DNA from: Helicobacter sp. 11S02629-2 | GTDB taxonomy: Bacteria; Campylobacterota; Campylobacteria; Campylobacterales; Helicobacteraceae | Assembly: GCF_002272875.1 (NCBI RefSeq) | Contig: NZ_MLAN01000002.1 | Coordinates: 1 to 64,000, forward strand | Length of the DNA stretch: 64,000 nt | Reading direction: 5' to 3' | Part shown: positions 26,601 through 34,365 of the stretch, piece after piece | Layout: each line of letters starts with the position of its first letter | How positions within the stretch are numbered: the stretch's first letter is position 1 | Program-made: the position numbers and the translations under genes | Notes under the pieces: generated by a model | What the model saw: only the letters and a program-made list of their open reading frames with translations | What the model was told of the DNA's origin: nothing | The model's database searches: none

Positions 26601-26922
26601 GCAAGCCTACTCTTTTATCACTTGTGCCTATACTTTTAAAGCTTGCAGTTATGCGCTGTGAAGGCCAGTCACTGCTTATAGAATCTAGTGTTATAGAGCC
26701 TACACTATCACTTTGTGCTGTGATATTGCCTAGTTTTATAGGCTGAGGATTGTTAGGATTTTCTACTTGAGTTCTTGGCTTTAGTTTTATGCTTAGAGAG
26801 TTAGTGTTTGAAAGTGTGTAGTCTCTTGCCTCGCCAACAGTTGCAGAATCTATTACATCAGCTAGCACCAAACTAGGAAAAAGTAAACTTGCTAAGATAA
26901 AAGACTTATAAAGTATCCCCAT
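23641..26922 (-). CDS. Autotransporter adhesin-type surface protein, phase-variable promoter
   Basis: Large (1093 residues) type V secreted protein. A signal peptide (1-21, ending VLA) precedes a passenger (about 25-600) made of short Thr/Ser/Asn-rich beta-strand repeats, such as TIKDLDMTNGYIKGNTF and SGDTIKLFNGFIDLQG, typical of a beta-helix. Then comes a Pro/Ser/Thr linker (about 640-690) encoded by 9-bp tandem repeats, a helical segment, and a C-terminal autotransporter barrel (about 820-1093) ending LSLRYGYKF. Role in adhesion or similar is inferred. A 13-nt poly-G tract (transcript sense) sits between plausible -35 and -10 elements, so expression probably switches on and off. Monocistronic. 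Confidence 0.88.
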   Translation of the reverse strand: MGILYKSFILASLLFPSLVLADVIDSATVGEARDYTLSNTNSLSIKLKPRTQVENPNNPQPIKLGNITAQSDSVGSITLDSISSDWPSQRITASFKSIGTSDKRVGLLMFKNTFESESNEVFASLYNEKGNIYLNSLTNSNTGKGTTSSGDFHASSPSANNTIVANVLDANTITLSNKDYDEISFQSGATGKINLYVNTLKAKSATFYSVVINRAFSVDPKGKVEGLRSPSQSNTIDIDTLKLANTNIDANSLTSKDLTIDNSSPANYKSNVTNINLTLDSANQGSKFKVTKLTTDKGTSHYGNNIYLNANNIEVESAKINSLSINYTSPGDFPTTATITIKDLDMTNGYIKGNTFSGDTIKLFNGFIDLQGTNSTLSAKSLILDGDGRSNVEADKLEGTPTFVSTGGMPLPYPNSLTIRGNSPTTLASINLGPFTTITTGGDLSINGLATVPTGVDSKTKDKALFNFSTTTKKLGYLDTSPSETTFNLASIESKGTLSLPSLYLNGLGDTNTLKTNLESFLNQASLQQNGTEIKALLLKPDFLKAQNITIGGTKVDASFFSGVFFSVKDIKGSDVGSYRVSKTKVDSNLTFIDFYLGDKQSQSLSPTKLSLLATYNQDALYNLIKGSTLNPSDIPKTSTPSTPSSPSMPSSPSSPSIPGTPSDTSQPSIPGTSDNLGTSDKNTPFNPSPTPETNLEVLAKDIGNYGYRYKPNTPSSKIFNRLNNLQGSSDPQKRQDAIAVLKDLLPSDLNDAIENYALESNSASLRMLDSIVSNSSLANSLRFLTKAYFASNDINDRIKNYDPSSPFISLLGYEILPNDSFDYLDMLDREVYAQVLYQNIFQGERKTIEGYNLNSFGFVGGYNQRLASVLVGVNLTYTTAFTSLDSNYNSLSPRIYFYSLDGSSGLVYQSSLGYSLHSIAQQRSQTSLNTQARSSFFANEFNAYALLGYKFNFLHKHFLTPALRLSYIYLNQNAYTESGEFGLKVPSKSDHALLLSAGVNYEYKVLEGFKIGASGFLFYDVLSKSKIVNVAFLDDGISFSSASLGNDPLGVMLNLSASYDLDASNSLAFTYSGTFKSSLIATTLSLRYGYKF
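24952..25005. repeat. 9-bp in-frame tandem repeat in autotransporter linker
   Basis: Six units of nine bases on the plus strand: GCTTGGACT, GCTTGGACT, GCTTGGCAT, GCTTGGACT, GCTTGGAGT, GCTTGGAGT. On the coding strand they give the Pro-Ser-(Ser/Met/Thr) linker. Two longer copies of an IPGTS-coding unit flank it at about 24905-24955. Copy changes would keep the frame and alter linker length. Confidence 0.85.
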
Positions 26923-26964
26923 AGCCCTACCTTCTTTAACTTAAAAGATAGCCTGCCCCTCTTT

Positions 26965-26983
26965 AGAATCTTTTTTAGATTCT
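26965..26983. repeat. Inverted pair of AGAWTCT in autotransporter leader
   Basis: AGAATCT (26965-26971), loop TTTTT, AGATTCT (26977-26983). It lies in the presumed 5' leader of the autotransporter, between the poly-G promoter and the ATG at 26922, and would form a 7-bp hairpin in the transcript. Confidence 0.65.
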
Positions 26984-27006
26984 GTGTAGTGCTTTCTTTT
27001 CTTGTA

Positions 27007-27034
27007 AGTCTACCCCCCCCCCCCCGAAAGTCAA
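27007..27034 (-). promoter_or_regulatory. Candidate phase-variable promoter of the autotransporter
   Basis: Reading the minus strand: TTGACT (27034-27029, five of six to the -35 consensus), then TTC plus 13 G, then TAGACT (27012-27007, four of six to -10). The spacer is 16 nt and nearly all homopolymer, so gain or loss of a G would change -35/-10 spacing, as in the porA promoter of Neisseria meningitidis. The start point would be about 78 nt before the ATG. Caution: Campylobacterota promoters often lack a true -35. Confidence 0.55.
27013..27025. repeat. 13-nt poly-C (poly-G on minus strand) tract
   Basis: Thirteen consecutive C on the plus strand between the divergent autotransporter and ribE genes, far longer than chance in this low-GC sequence. 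Tracts of this length slip during replication in Helicobacter. Confidence 0.95.
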
Positions 27035-27144
27035 GGCTTACAAATATAATGTTAATTCTACATTAGCTTTCTTGTGTTAGAGCCAGCCTGCATAAAAATT
27101 ATTAAGTACAATTTTAAAAAAGCAACTCCAAAAAGGTAAAGACA

Positions 27145-27777
27145 ATGTTTAGCGGACTAGTAAGAGACATAGGTGAGGTGATAAGTTTTAGCAAAGAGAT
27201 ACTAAGTATAAAAAGCACTCTTAAAGCAAGCCTTGGAGATAGCATCGCTGTTAATGGTGCTTGTTTAACTGTCATAAAAGTTTTTGATGGTGGCTTTAGC
27301 GTGCTGCTTTCAGGTGCTACTTCAAGTCTTATAGCAGTTGAAAACCTAAAAGGTAAAGTCCATCTTGAGCCAGCTTTAAAACTAAGTGATGGCCTTCATG
27401 GGCACATAGTACAAGGTCATATAGACTTTAGTGGCACCCTAGATTCTATAACTAAGCATAATGGCGATACGGTATTTAAGATAGGTATAAACAAAGCTGC
27501 CCTTCCTCTTATCTATCACAAAGGTAGCATCACAGTTGATGGCATCTCGCTTACTGTTGGCGATGTAAAAGATGCCTACTTTACTTTAGTGCTTATCCCC
27601 CACACTATGGAAAACACCCTCTTTCATACCTACAGCCAAGGACGACGTGTAAATATAGAAACTGACATGATAGCCCGTAGTGTCTATAACGTCATAAAAG
27701 GCATGGAATCTAAAAAAGATTCTAAGTTAAGTAAGGATGACTGGCTTATAAAAGACATGCTAACCCTTGGCTATTAA
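27145..27777 (+). CDS. ribE: Riboflavin synthase alpha chain
   Basis: Final step of riboflavin synthesis: dismutates two 6,7-dimethyl-8-ribityllumazine. The 210 residues hold two lumazine-binding repeats: the N-terminal MFSGLVRDIGEV start, then GDSIAVNGACLTV near 33-45, and the second repeat with KGSITVDGISLTVGDV near 131-146 and IPHTMENTLF. Start is the ATG that matches the family N-terminus, with AAAAGG upstream. Alone on the plus strand, before typA. It shares the intergenic region with the poly-C tract, but that tract is about 120 nt upstream. Confidence 0.94.
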   Translation: MFSGLVRDIGEVISFSKEILSIKSTLKASLGDSIAVNGACLTVIKVFDGGFSVLLSGATSSLIAVENLKGKVHLEPALKLSDGLHGHIVQGHIDFSGTLDSITKHNGDTVFKIGINKAALPLIYHKGSITVDGISLTVGDVKDAYFTLVLIPHTMENTLFHTYSQGRRVNIETDMIARSVYNVIKGMESKKDSKLSKDDWLIKDMLTLGY

Positions 27778-27866
27778 AGACTGACTTAAAGGCACAACTA
27801 GGGACTTATCAAAGTCTAATATGTTAAAATCACGCTTAATATAAATCATAAGAGTAAAGAGAGAGC

Positions 27867-29666
27867 ATGCAAAATATTAGAAACATCGCAGTTATAGCCC
27901 ACGTAGACCACGGTAAAACTACCTTAGTAGATGGTCTTTTAAGCCAGTCAGGTACCTTTAGTGACCATGAGCAGGTTAATGAAAGGGCTATGGATAGTAA
28001 TGACTTAGAAAAAGAAAGAGGCATAACCATACTTTCTAAAAACACAGCCATAAACTATAAAAATACAAAGATAAATATCATAGACACTCCCGGACACGCC
28101 GACTTTGGTGGTGAAGTAGAGCGTGTATTAAAGATGGTAGATGGCGTTTTATTATTAGTTGATGCCCAAGAAGGCGTTATGCCCCAAACTAAGTTTGTGG
28201 TTAAAAAAGCCCTAAGCTTTGGTATAAGACCTATAGTTGTAGTTAATAAGATAGATAAGCCAGCAGCCCAGCCTGACCGCGTGGTAGATGAGGTTTTTGA
28301 TCTTTTTGTGGCTATGGGTGCTAATGATAACCAGCTTGACTTCCCAGTGATATACGCTGCAGCACGCGATGGCTATGCTATTAAAAATCTAAGCGATGAA
28401 AAAAAGAACTTAGAACCTTTATTTGACGCTATCTTAGAGTACGTCCCCCTTCCTAGTGGTAATGAAGAAAACCCACTTCAGATGCAAGTTTTTACCCTTG
28501 ATTATGATAACTATGTGGGCAAGATAGGGATTGCCCGTGTGTTTAATGGAGTTATTAAAAAAGGGCAAACTGTTATGCTAGCTAAGGGCAATGGTGATAA
28601 AGAAAATGGCCGTATAACTAAGCTTATAGGATTCCATGGTTTAGCTAGGATGGAGATAGAAGAAGCTAAGGCTGGTGATATAGTAGCAATTGCTGGTTTT
28701 AGTGCTGTAGATGTTGGAGATAGTCTAGTAGACCCGGCTAATCCTATGCCACTAGATCCTATGCACTTAGAAGAGCCAACTATGAGCGTTTACTTCGCGG
28801 TTAATGATAGCCCACTAGCAGGCTTAGAAGGCAAGCACGTAACTGCTAATAAGATAAAAGAACGCTTACTTAAAGAGATGCAAACAAATATCGCTATGAA
28901 GTGTGAAGAGATGGGTGAAGGACGCTTTAAAGTAAGTGGAAGAGGCGAGCTTCAAATAACAATACTTGCTGAAAATCTAAGGCGTGAAGGCTTTGAGTTT
29001 AGCATCTCCCGTCCTGAAGTTATAGTAAAAGTTGAAGATGGCAAAAAGCTAGAGCCTTTTGAACATCTTGTAATTGATACTCCACAAGATTATAGTGGTG
29101 CAGTTATAGAAAAGCTTGGTAAAAGAAAAGCTGAGATGAAGTTTATGAACCCTATGAATGATGGCTATACAAGGCTAGAGTTTGAGATCCCTGCACGTGG
29201 GATAATAGGCTATAGAAGTGAGTTTCTAACTGATACTAAAGGTGAAGGTATCATGAATCATAGCTTTTTAGAGTTTAGAGAGTTTAGCGGAAGTGTAGAA
29301 AGCCGTAAAAATGGCGCTTTAGTAAGTATGGAAAATGGCGATACAACTGCTTTTAGTCTTTTTAATATACAAGAAAGAGGCACACTTTTTGTAGGCGCTG
29401 GAACTAAGGTCTATGTGGGTATGGTCATAGGAGAGCACAGTCGTGATAACGATCTTGATGTAAACCCTATAAAAGCAAAGCACCTAACCAACATGAGGGC
29501 TAGTGGAAGTGATGATGCTATAAAGCTTGTAACTCCAAGGGATGTAAACTTAGAAAGGGCACTAGAGTGGATAGAAGATGATGAGATACTAGAAGTAACT
29601 CCAATAAATATTAGAATCCGCAAAAAAGCCCTTGATCCTAACGAAAGAAGAAGAAAGAAAAAGTAG
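27867..29666 (+). CDS. typA: Ribosome-associated GTPase TypA/BipA
   Basis: Translational GTPase that acts on the 50S subunit in assembly and stress. The 599 residues show G1 [10 protein letters not shown] (about 10-19), the switch segment with RGIT, G3 [10 protein letters not shown]4 NKID, then EF-G-like domains and the BipA-specific C-terminal domain ([20 protein letters not shown]). Complete length for the family. The glycosyltransferase gene starts directly after its stop and may be co-transcribed. Confidence 0.96.
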   Translation: MQNIRNIAVIAHVDHGKTTLVDGLLSQSGTFSDHEQVNERAMDSNDLEKERGITILSKNTAINYKNTKINIIDTPGHADFGGEVERVLKMVDGVLLLVDAQEGVMPQTKFVVKKALSFGIRPIVVVNKIDKPAAQPDRVVDEVFDLFVAMGANDNQLDFPVIYAAARDGYAIKNLSDEKKNLEPLFDAILEYVPLPSGNEENPLQMQVFTLDYDNYVGKIGIARVFNGVIKKGQTVMLAKGNGDKENGRITKLIGFHGLARMEIEEAKAGDIVAIAGFSAVDVGDSLVDPANPMPLDPMHLEEPTMSVYFAVNDSPLAGLEGKHVTANKIKERLLKEMQTNIAMKCEEMGEGRFKVSGRGELQITILAENLRREGFEFSISRPEVIVKVEDGKKLEPFEHLVIDTPQDYSGAVIEKLGKRKAEMKFMNPMNDGYTRLEFEIPARGIIGYRSEFLTDTKGEGIMNHSFLEFREFSGSVESRKNGALVSMENGDTTAFSLFNIQERGTLFVGAGTKVYVGMVIGEHSRDNDLDVNPIKAKHLTNMRASGSDDAIKLVTPRDVNLERALEWIEDDEILEVTPINIRIRKKALDPNERRRKKK

Positions 29667-31117
29667 TTGAATCTATCTAGCAAAACTTTAGATTCTAAGT
29701 CTTTAAAAGATAGCAAGCTAACAAGCACTAAATCTAAGCATGTAGCTATCTTTTTATATGACCTAAGCACCTTTGGCGGCGTTGAGACAACTAGTCTTAA
29801 TCTAGCCTATGCTTTACAAGCAAAGGGGCTAAAGGTTACTTTTATCACTATAAGGGCTTTTAACAAAAAGTCTACAATCAAGCTTCCTTTTAAAATCTAC
29901 ATACTTGAAGATGAAGAACTATTAGCTAGTGAAAATAGCCCAGAAGATATAGTATTTATTAAAAATAATATAGAGACATTAGATAAAGCTCTTGCAACAA
30001 AGGCTAATCTACATAGCACTGCCCCTATAGCCTCCATGAATCTAGGGGGGGGGGGGGGAAGCCCTGTGATAAAAGCTTAAAGCAGCCTTTTATTGATGAA
30101 AGCATTCAGTCAAGTCCAAACAAAGCTAATCCTTACAACCATCTAAAAAAGATAAAACTAAAGCCTTACACTAGATCATTTAGTCTAAAAGAACTCTTAG
30201 ATAAAAGCATCCTTACACTAAGTAAGTTAGCTTATAAACTTTCTTACAAACTAACAAAACTAAATAGCTTCAAACATAGACTTGATAGCACTTGCAGAGC
30301 GCTAAAAACTTCCTTTATGACAAACTTAGAATCTAAACTTTTAGCAATATGCAGAGATGAAAATATAGATGTGCTAATAGATTCTTACTGGGAGGCTACG
30401 CTAAGCAAACAAATAAAGTGGCTTTTTTGCATTCACGTTATACATGGGCACTTTAAGCTTTTATATAACCCTAACCTTGCTAACTATAATGTCTTAGTGC
30501 TACTTACTAGGCAAGAATATAGCATTTGGGCTAAAAACTTTAAGCACATAGAAGTGATACCAAACTTTGTAAAAGCCCCAAAAGAAAGCTGTGATATAAC
30601 TAGTCAAAACATCATCTTTGTTGGACGCTTGACAGAGCAAAAAGGGCTTTTTAGACTTCTAAAAGCCTTTAGTAAGATGAAGGTTAAAAGACATCTTATG
30701 ATAGTTGGAGATGATGAGCAAAAAGAAGCACTAAAAGACTACATAATAAAACATAATCTTGATGCTAGCATAGAAGGCTATAAAGAAGATGTAGGAAGCT
30801 ACTATAAAAAGGCTTCTATCTTTGCTATGACTTCTTTTCACGAAGGGCTACCTATGGTCATGCTAGAAGCACTTTCTTATGGCCTGCCACTAGTTGCCTT
30901 TGATGTCCCTACTGGACCAAGTGAGTGCATAGAGGATAACAAAAATGGTTTTTTGATAAAAGATGATGATATAGAATCTTTTGCAAAAGCCCTTGATACT
31001 CTAAGTAGTGATGAGGCCTTAAGACGCACATTTGGTGCTAGGTCACAAGAGATATTTTTAAGTAAGTTTGAAGAAAGTAAGGTTACTTCTAAGTGGCTTA
31101 AACTTTTAGATTTTTAA
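29667..31117 (+). CDS. Phase-variable GT4-type glycosyltransferase, frame-OFF as sequenced
   Basis: One gene split by a poly-G tract. The N-terminal part (frame to 30080) has the GT4 start HVAIFLYDLSTFGGVETTSLNLAYAL. With 14 G the frame ends soon after the tract at a stop at 30078. The C-terminal part, open in another frame from the tract to 31117, has VGRLTEQKGLFRLLKAF, the EX7E-like FHEGLPMVMLEAL and GPSECIEDNKNGFLI, the nucleotide-sugar half. A tract of 15 or 12 G would restore one frame (483 residues with 15 G). The start is TTG directly after the typA stop. It probably modifies LPS or another surface glycan. It overlaps the next gene tail-to-tail by 4 nt. Confidence 0.88.
30045..30058. 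repeat. 14-nt poly-G tract in glycosyltransferase coding region
   Basis: Fourteen consecutive G encode a glycine run after residue 126. At 14 G the downstream frame is out; at 15 or 12 G it is in. The tract lies in a linker between the two Rossmann domains, where variable glycine number should be tolerated. Confidence 0.95.
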
Positions 31118-32064
31118 AACTTAAGTCTTTTTAATATCTCTGGCAACCTTGTATCTAAAAACTCTAAGTCTAAGATCTCCCTACCATCTTTTAAAGGCAC
31201 ATAGCCCCCAACTATAAGCTTAGACTTATCTTTTTTATACTGATCTTTAAACTCATCCAAACTCATAAAATCCTCTCTTTTTTTAGTAAATCTTTGCTTT
31301 TTAAGTAAGGGAAAGTGAAAAGAGTTTATGGGAGACTTTATAAAGTTTAAGTTAGCATGAGGCAAGGCGAGTGCTTCCATAACACCGCCTCCTTCTACAT
31401 ACTTTTTGAAAGATAATCCATGATTAAAAATAAGCCAGTGATCATTAACATCGCTTATAGGTATATGCTTATTAACCAAGACTTCACCATCTAATACATG
31501 CAAGTTCACACGTGGATAGCAAACTACGTCATTTTCATGCTCTATAAGCTTAAAGCTTTCTTCTGTAATGTCTTGAAAATAGATCTGATCTACGTCTATC
31601 TTTAAAAGCCACTTATCTTTTGGAATCTTAGATAAAGCAAAGTTGTAGTACTCAAAAAGCTCTTTATACTCAGGGGGGAAAACTTCACTTTCTCTATGGA
31701 CACGTTTTACATGATAGGGATACTTATAGGCCTTAAAACCTTTATGTGTCTTACAAAACTCTAAGATAACTTCTTCACTGCCATCATCGCAGTCATTATA
31801 AACGATAACGCCACGCCCTAAAAAAGCTATAGATTCTAAGCTTGCTTTTATAGTTGGAATCTCATTACAAACCCTTATAAAAGCATAGGGTTTAATAGCT
31901 CCTTTTACTTTTCTAAAACCAACTTTCTCTCTTAGTTTAAACCCATGTTTTAAAAATAGTCTTATAAAACCTAGCATATAACAAAGTTTATAATAGGCAT
32001 TCCTCACCCTCTTTCTTGTCTTGCCTTTTAGAGAGCTTTTTAATAGTTGTAAGATAAGATTCAT
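31114..32064 (-). CDS. LPS glycosyltransferase related to HP0217/CgtA-type GalNAc transferases
   Basis: About 316 residues. After a basic N-terminus the catalytic domain begins with YAFIRVCNEIPTIKASLESI, followed by GVIVYNDCDDGSEEVI and the metal-binding LKIDVDQIYF. This arrangement matches the Helicobacter/Campylobacter beta-1,4-N-acetylgalactosaminyltransferase-like family that I recall as HP0217; the sugar is not provable here. I prefer the ATG at 32064; a TTG at 32076 is the only in-frame extension before a stop. A 16-nt poly-G tract lies upstream of a TATAAT. The stop overlaps the neighbouring glycosyltransferase tail-to-tail. Confidence 0.8.
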   Translation of the reverse strand: MNLILQLLKSSLKGKTRKRVRNAYYKLCYMLGFIRLFLKHGFKLREKVGFRKVKGAIKPYAFIRVCNEIPTIKASLESIAFLGRGVIVYNDCDDGSEEVILEFCKTHKGFKAYKYPYHVKRVHRESEVFPPEYKELFEYYNFALSKIPKDKWLLKIDVDQIYFQDITEESFKLIEHENDVVCYPRVNLHVLDGEVLVNKHIPISDVNDHWLIFNHGLSFKKYVEGGGVMEALALPHANLNFIKSPINSFHFPLLKKQRFTKKREDFMSLDEFKDQYKKDKSKLIVGGYVPLKDGREILDLEFLDTRLPEILKRLKF

Positions 32065-32153
32065 CACTACAGCCAAGCCCTAATGGTAGCTGCACATAAG
32101 CTAGAATGTAAGAAGGGGGCATTTTTACAAATAACGCCAGAGAAGTTTTTAAC

Positions 32154-32159
32154 ATTATA
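32154..32159 (-). promoter_or_regulatory. Perfect -10 TATAAT upstream of minus-strand glycosyltransferase
   Basis: TATAAT on the minus strand, about 90 nt before the ATG at 32064. The poly-C tract (transcript sense) begins 36 nt further upstream, at about -48 to -63. There it could change UP-element or activator contacts, as described for the T-tract of H. pylori sabA. Confidence 0.5.
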
Positions 32160-32194
32160 AAATAATAACTTTTTGATACATAGACTAATTGTTT

Positions 32195-32210
32195 GGGGGG
32201 GGGGGGGGGG
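32195..32210. repeat. 16-nt poly-G tract in rpoD-glycosyltransferase gap
   Basis: Sixteen consecutive G on the plus strand. The glycosyltransferase frame has a stop immediately upstream of its TTG (32080-32082), so the tract cannot be coding for that gene. It must act, if at all, on transcription. The rest of the 275-bp gap between rpoD and this gene holds no gene. Confidence 0.95.
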
Positions 32211-32339
32211 TAAGTGCACTAAGAGGCACTAAGCCTACTAGATGCACTATATTCCAAAAAGGTTGTGGTAATATAAAAGGCTGCTTAAGCCCAAAAAGGC
32301 TTAAGAAACTTTTAGTGTTTACTTTACGTACTAACAAGC

Positions 32340-34283
32340 CTAGCCTCCAAGATAAGACTTAAGCTTTCTTCCAACGCGAGGATGTTTTAGCTTTTTTATA
32401 GCACTAGATTCTATTTGTCTAACTCTTTCTCTTGTGACTTCTAGGGCTTTTCCTATCTCTTCTAAAGTGCAGTCGCTCTCATCAGGCAAAAGACCAAAAC
32501 GCATCTTAATAACAGTTTTTTCCCTCTCATTAAGATTACTTAAGATGTCTTCAATCTGGGCTTTTAAGTCCTCTTTTAACATCATATCTATTGGACTCAT
32601 AGAAGTTTTATCCTCCACAAAGTCACCATACTTTCCATCATCATCATTGCCAATAGGCGCTTCTAAAGATATAGGCTCACGTGTGATCTTAACTACGTTT
32701 TTAACCTTATCTACACTAAGACCAACTTCTTTGGCTATATCTTCTACATCCATCTCTCTACCATTTTCTTGAGAGTACTTACGCATGATGTTTCTTATCT
32801 TATTGATAGTATCTATCATGTGGATTGGAATCCTAATAGTACGTGCTTGATCAGCTATAGATCTTGATATAGCTTGCTTTATCCACCAAGTAGCGTAAGT
32901 ACTAAACTTATACTCTTTTTGATACTCAAACTTATCAACGGCTTTCATAAGACCGATGTTTCCTTCTTGGATTAGATCTAAAAATGGTAAGCCTCTATTA
33001 GTATAACGCTTAGCTATACTTACAACTAAACGCAGGTTACTTTTTGCCATCTGAGTTTTAGCCCTATCAGATATCATCTTGCCGCGGTTTATCTGCTCTA
33101 AGATCTCTTTTAGCTTATCAGGGTCTAAGTTAAAGTCACCCTCGCTTGCTTTTTTGGTTTGATAAAGTTTTTTAAGATCCATATAAACGCTTACCATAGT
33201 AGTTTCTGGAACACTTGCTACTATATCTTCCCTACTCATATCAACTATGTTTTCTAGAATCCTTTCGTGGTTTTCACGCAAGACGTCATTAAAAAGTGGC
33301 AGTTTGTACTCAAGCCTTTTTTTCTCTTGCTCAAAGCCTTCTTTGTCATTTTTAAGACTGTTTTCCATGGCCTTTGTAAGCTCGTTTATAAGCTTAGAAG
33401 TTGGCCCTAAGTCAAGTAAGCGTTGCTTTAAGATATGCTTTTTCTTAGCTAGGGTTAAAAAGTGTAAAAGCTGCTTATCTTTATCTTCTTCTACAGGTGC
33501 TTCTAAAACTTCAAGCCATTCATTTTTAGCCTTTTCTAGTGCACTAAAGCCCTCTTTTACCTTTTCTACCCTCTCTTTTTCTTTTTTAGAAGTTACTTGC
33601 TCTTCAGCACCCTCTTCAACTTCTAACTCATCATCATAGTCATCACTATCGCCCTTACTGTCTTCAAAGCTTTTAAAAAGCTCTTTTACACGTCTTTCGC
33701 GTTTTAAAAGTGGGCTTTGATAGTCGTGGATAAAGTCTATAAGATAAGGAACTGAACAAATAGCATCTATGATTATGTCTTCGCCAAGCTCTATTTGTTT
33801 GCTTAAGACTACTTCTTCTTCTTTAGTTAAAAGCCTCTCAGCACCCATCTCACGTAGATACATCCTAACTGGGCTATCACTTCTACTCCACTCAGAAAGC
33901 TCTTTTTCACGCATAAAGTCAAACTCTTCAGCCGCACTTTCGCTTATAAACTTCTGTCTTTCTTTTTCTTGCTTCATCTTATCAGCTGCGTTTTGGTTTT
34001 TAGCTAGCTCAGAGCTAGAAATCAGCTTCTTTTTATACTTTTTACAAAGGGAGTTTACTTTTTTAACTAAGGCTTTATCTGGGCTAGATTCTATAGTCTG
34101 TGCTATGGTTTCATAGGATATAAACTTATCTTTTGCCTCGCTAAATATCTTTTCTAATCTTTCATCTACGCTTAGCTTTGCTTCATGCTCTTTTGGCTCT
34201 TTTAGCTCTTCTTCTTGATCTCTTATCTCATCTAGTAATACATCAACTTCTGCTTTTGATTCTGGTTTGATTCTTTTAGCCAT
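32340..34283 (-). CDS. rpoD: RNA polymerase primary sigma factor
   Basis: Housekeeping sigma-70 factor, 647 residues. Region 1.2-2 includes DSPVRMYLREMG (about 121-132), then a charged non-conserved insert (about 180-300), region 2 with LVVSIAKRYTNRGLPFLDLIQEGNIGLMKAVDKFEY and YKFSTYATWWIKQAISR, region 3 with DIAKEVGLSVDKV, and region 4.2 with CTLEEIGKALEVTRERVRQIE. Complete. It reads away from the gspF-type gene, with 82 bp between them. Confidence 0.96.
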   Translation of the reverse strand: MAKRIKPESKAEVDVLLDEIRDQEEELKEPKEHEAKLSVDERLEKIFSEAKDKFISYETIAQTIESSPDKALVKKVNSLCKKYKKKLISSSELAKNQNAADKMKQEKERQKFISESAAEEFDFMREKELSEWSRSDSPVRMYLREMGAERLLTKEEEVVLSKQIELGEDIIIDAICSVPYLIDFIHDYQSPLLKRERRVKELFKSFEDSKGDSDDYDDELEVEEGAEEQVTSKKEKERVEKVKEGFSALEKAKNEWLEVLEAPVEEDKDKQLLHFLTLAKKKHILKQRLLDLGPTSKLINELTKAMENSLKNDKEGFEQEKKRLEYKLPLFNDVLRENHERILENIVDMSREDIVASVPETTMVSVYMDLKKLYQTKKASEGDFNLDPDKLKEILEQINRGKMISDRAKTQMAKSNLRLVVSIAKRYTNRGLPFLDLIQEGNIGLMKAVDKFEYQKEYKFSTYATWWIKQAISRSIADQARTIRIPIHMIDTINKIRNIMRKYSQENGREMDVEDIAKEVGLSVDKVKNVVKITREPISLEAPIGNDDDGKYGDFVEDKTSMSPIDMMLKEDLKAQIEDILSNLNEREKTVIKMRFGLLPDESDCTLEEIGKALEVTRERVRQIESSAIKKLKHPRVGRKLKSYLGG

Positions 34284-34365
34284 GTTTTACCTCTTCTATC
34301 TAGTGATGAAATTTTAATCTTACATTATATCCTATAAGATTTAATGCTATATAAACAAAATGCCC

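Noticed and set aside
30317-31117. The glycosyltransferase C-terminal half as a separate gene starting at ATG 30317
   Set aside because: The same frame is open back to the poly-G tract without a stop, and the half lacks the GT4 N-terminal domain encoded just upstream; one slipped gene explains both.
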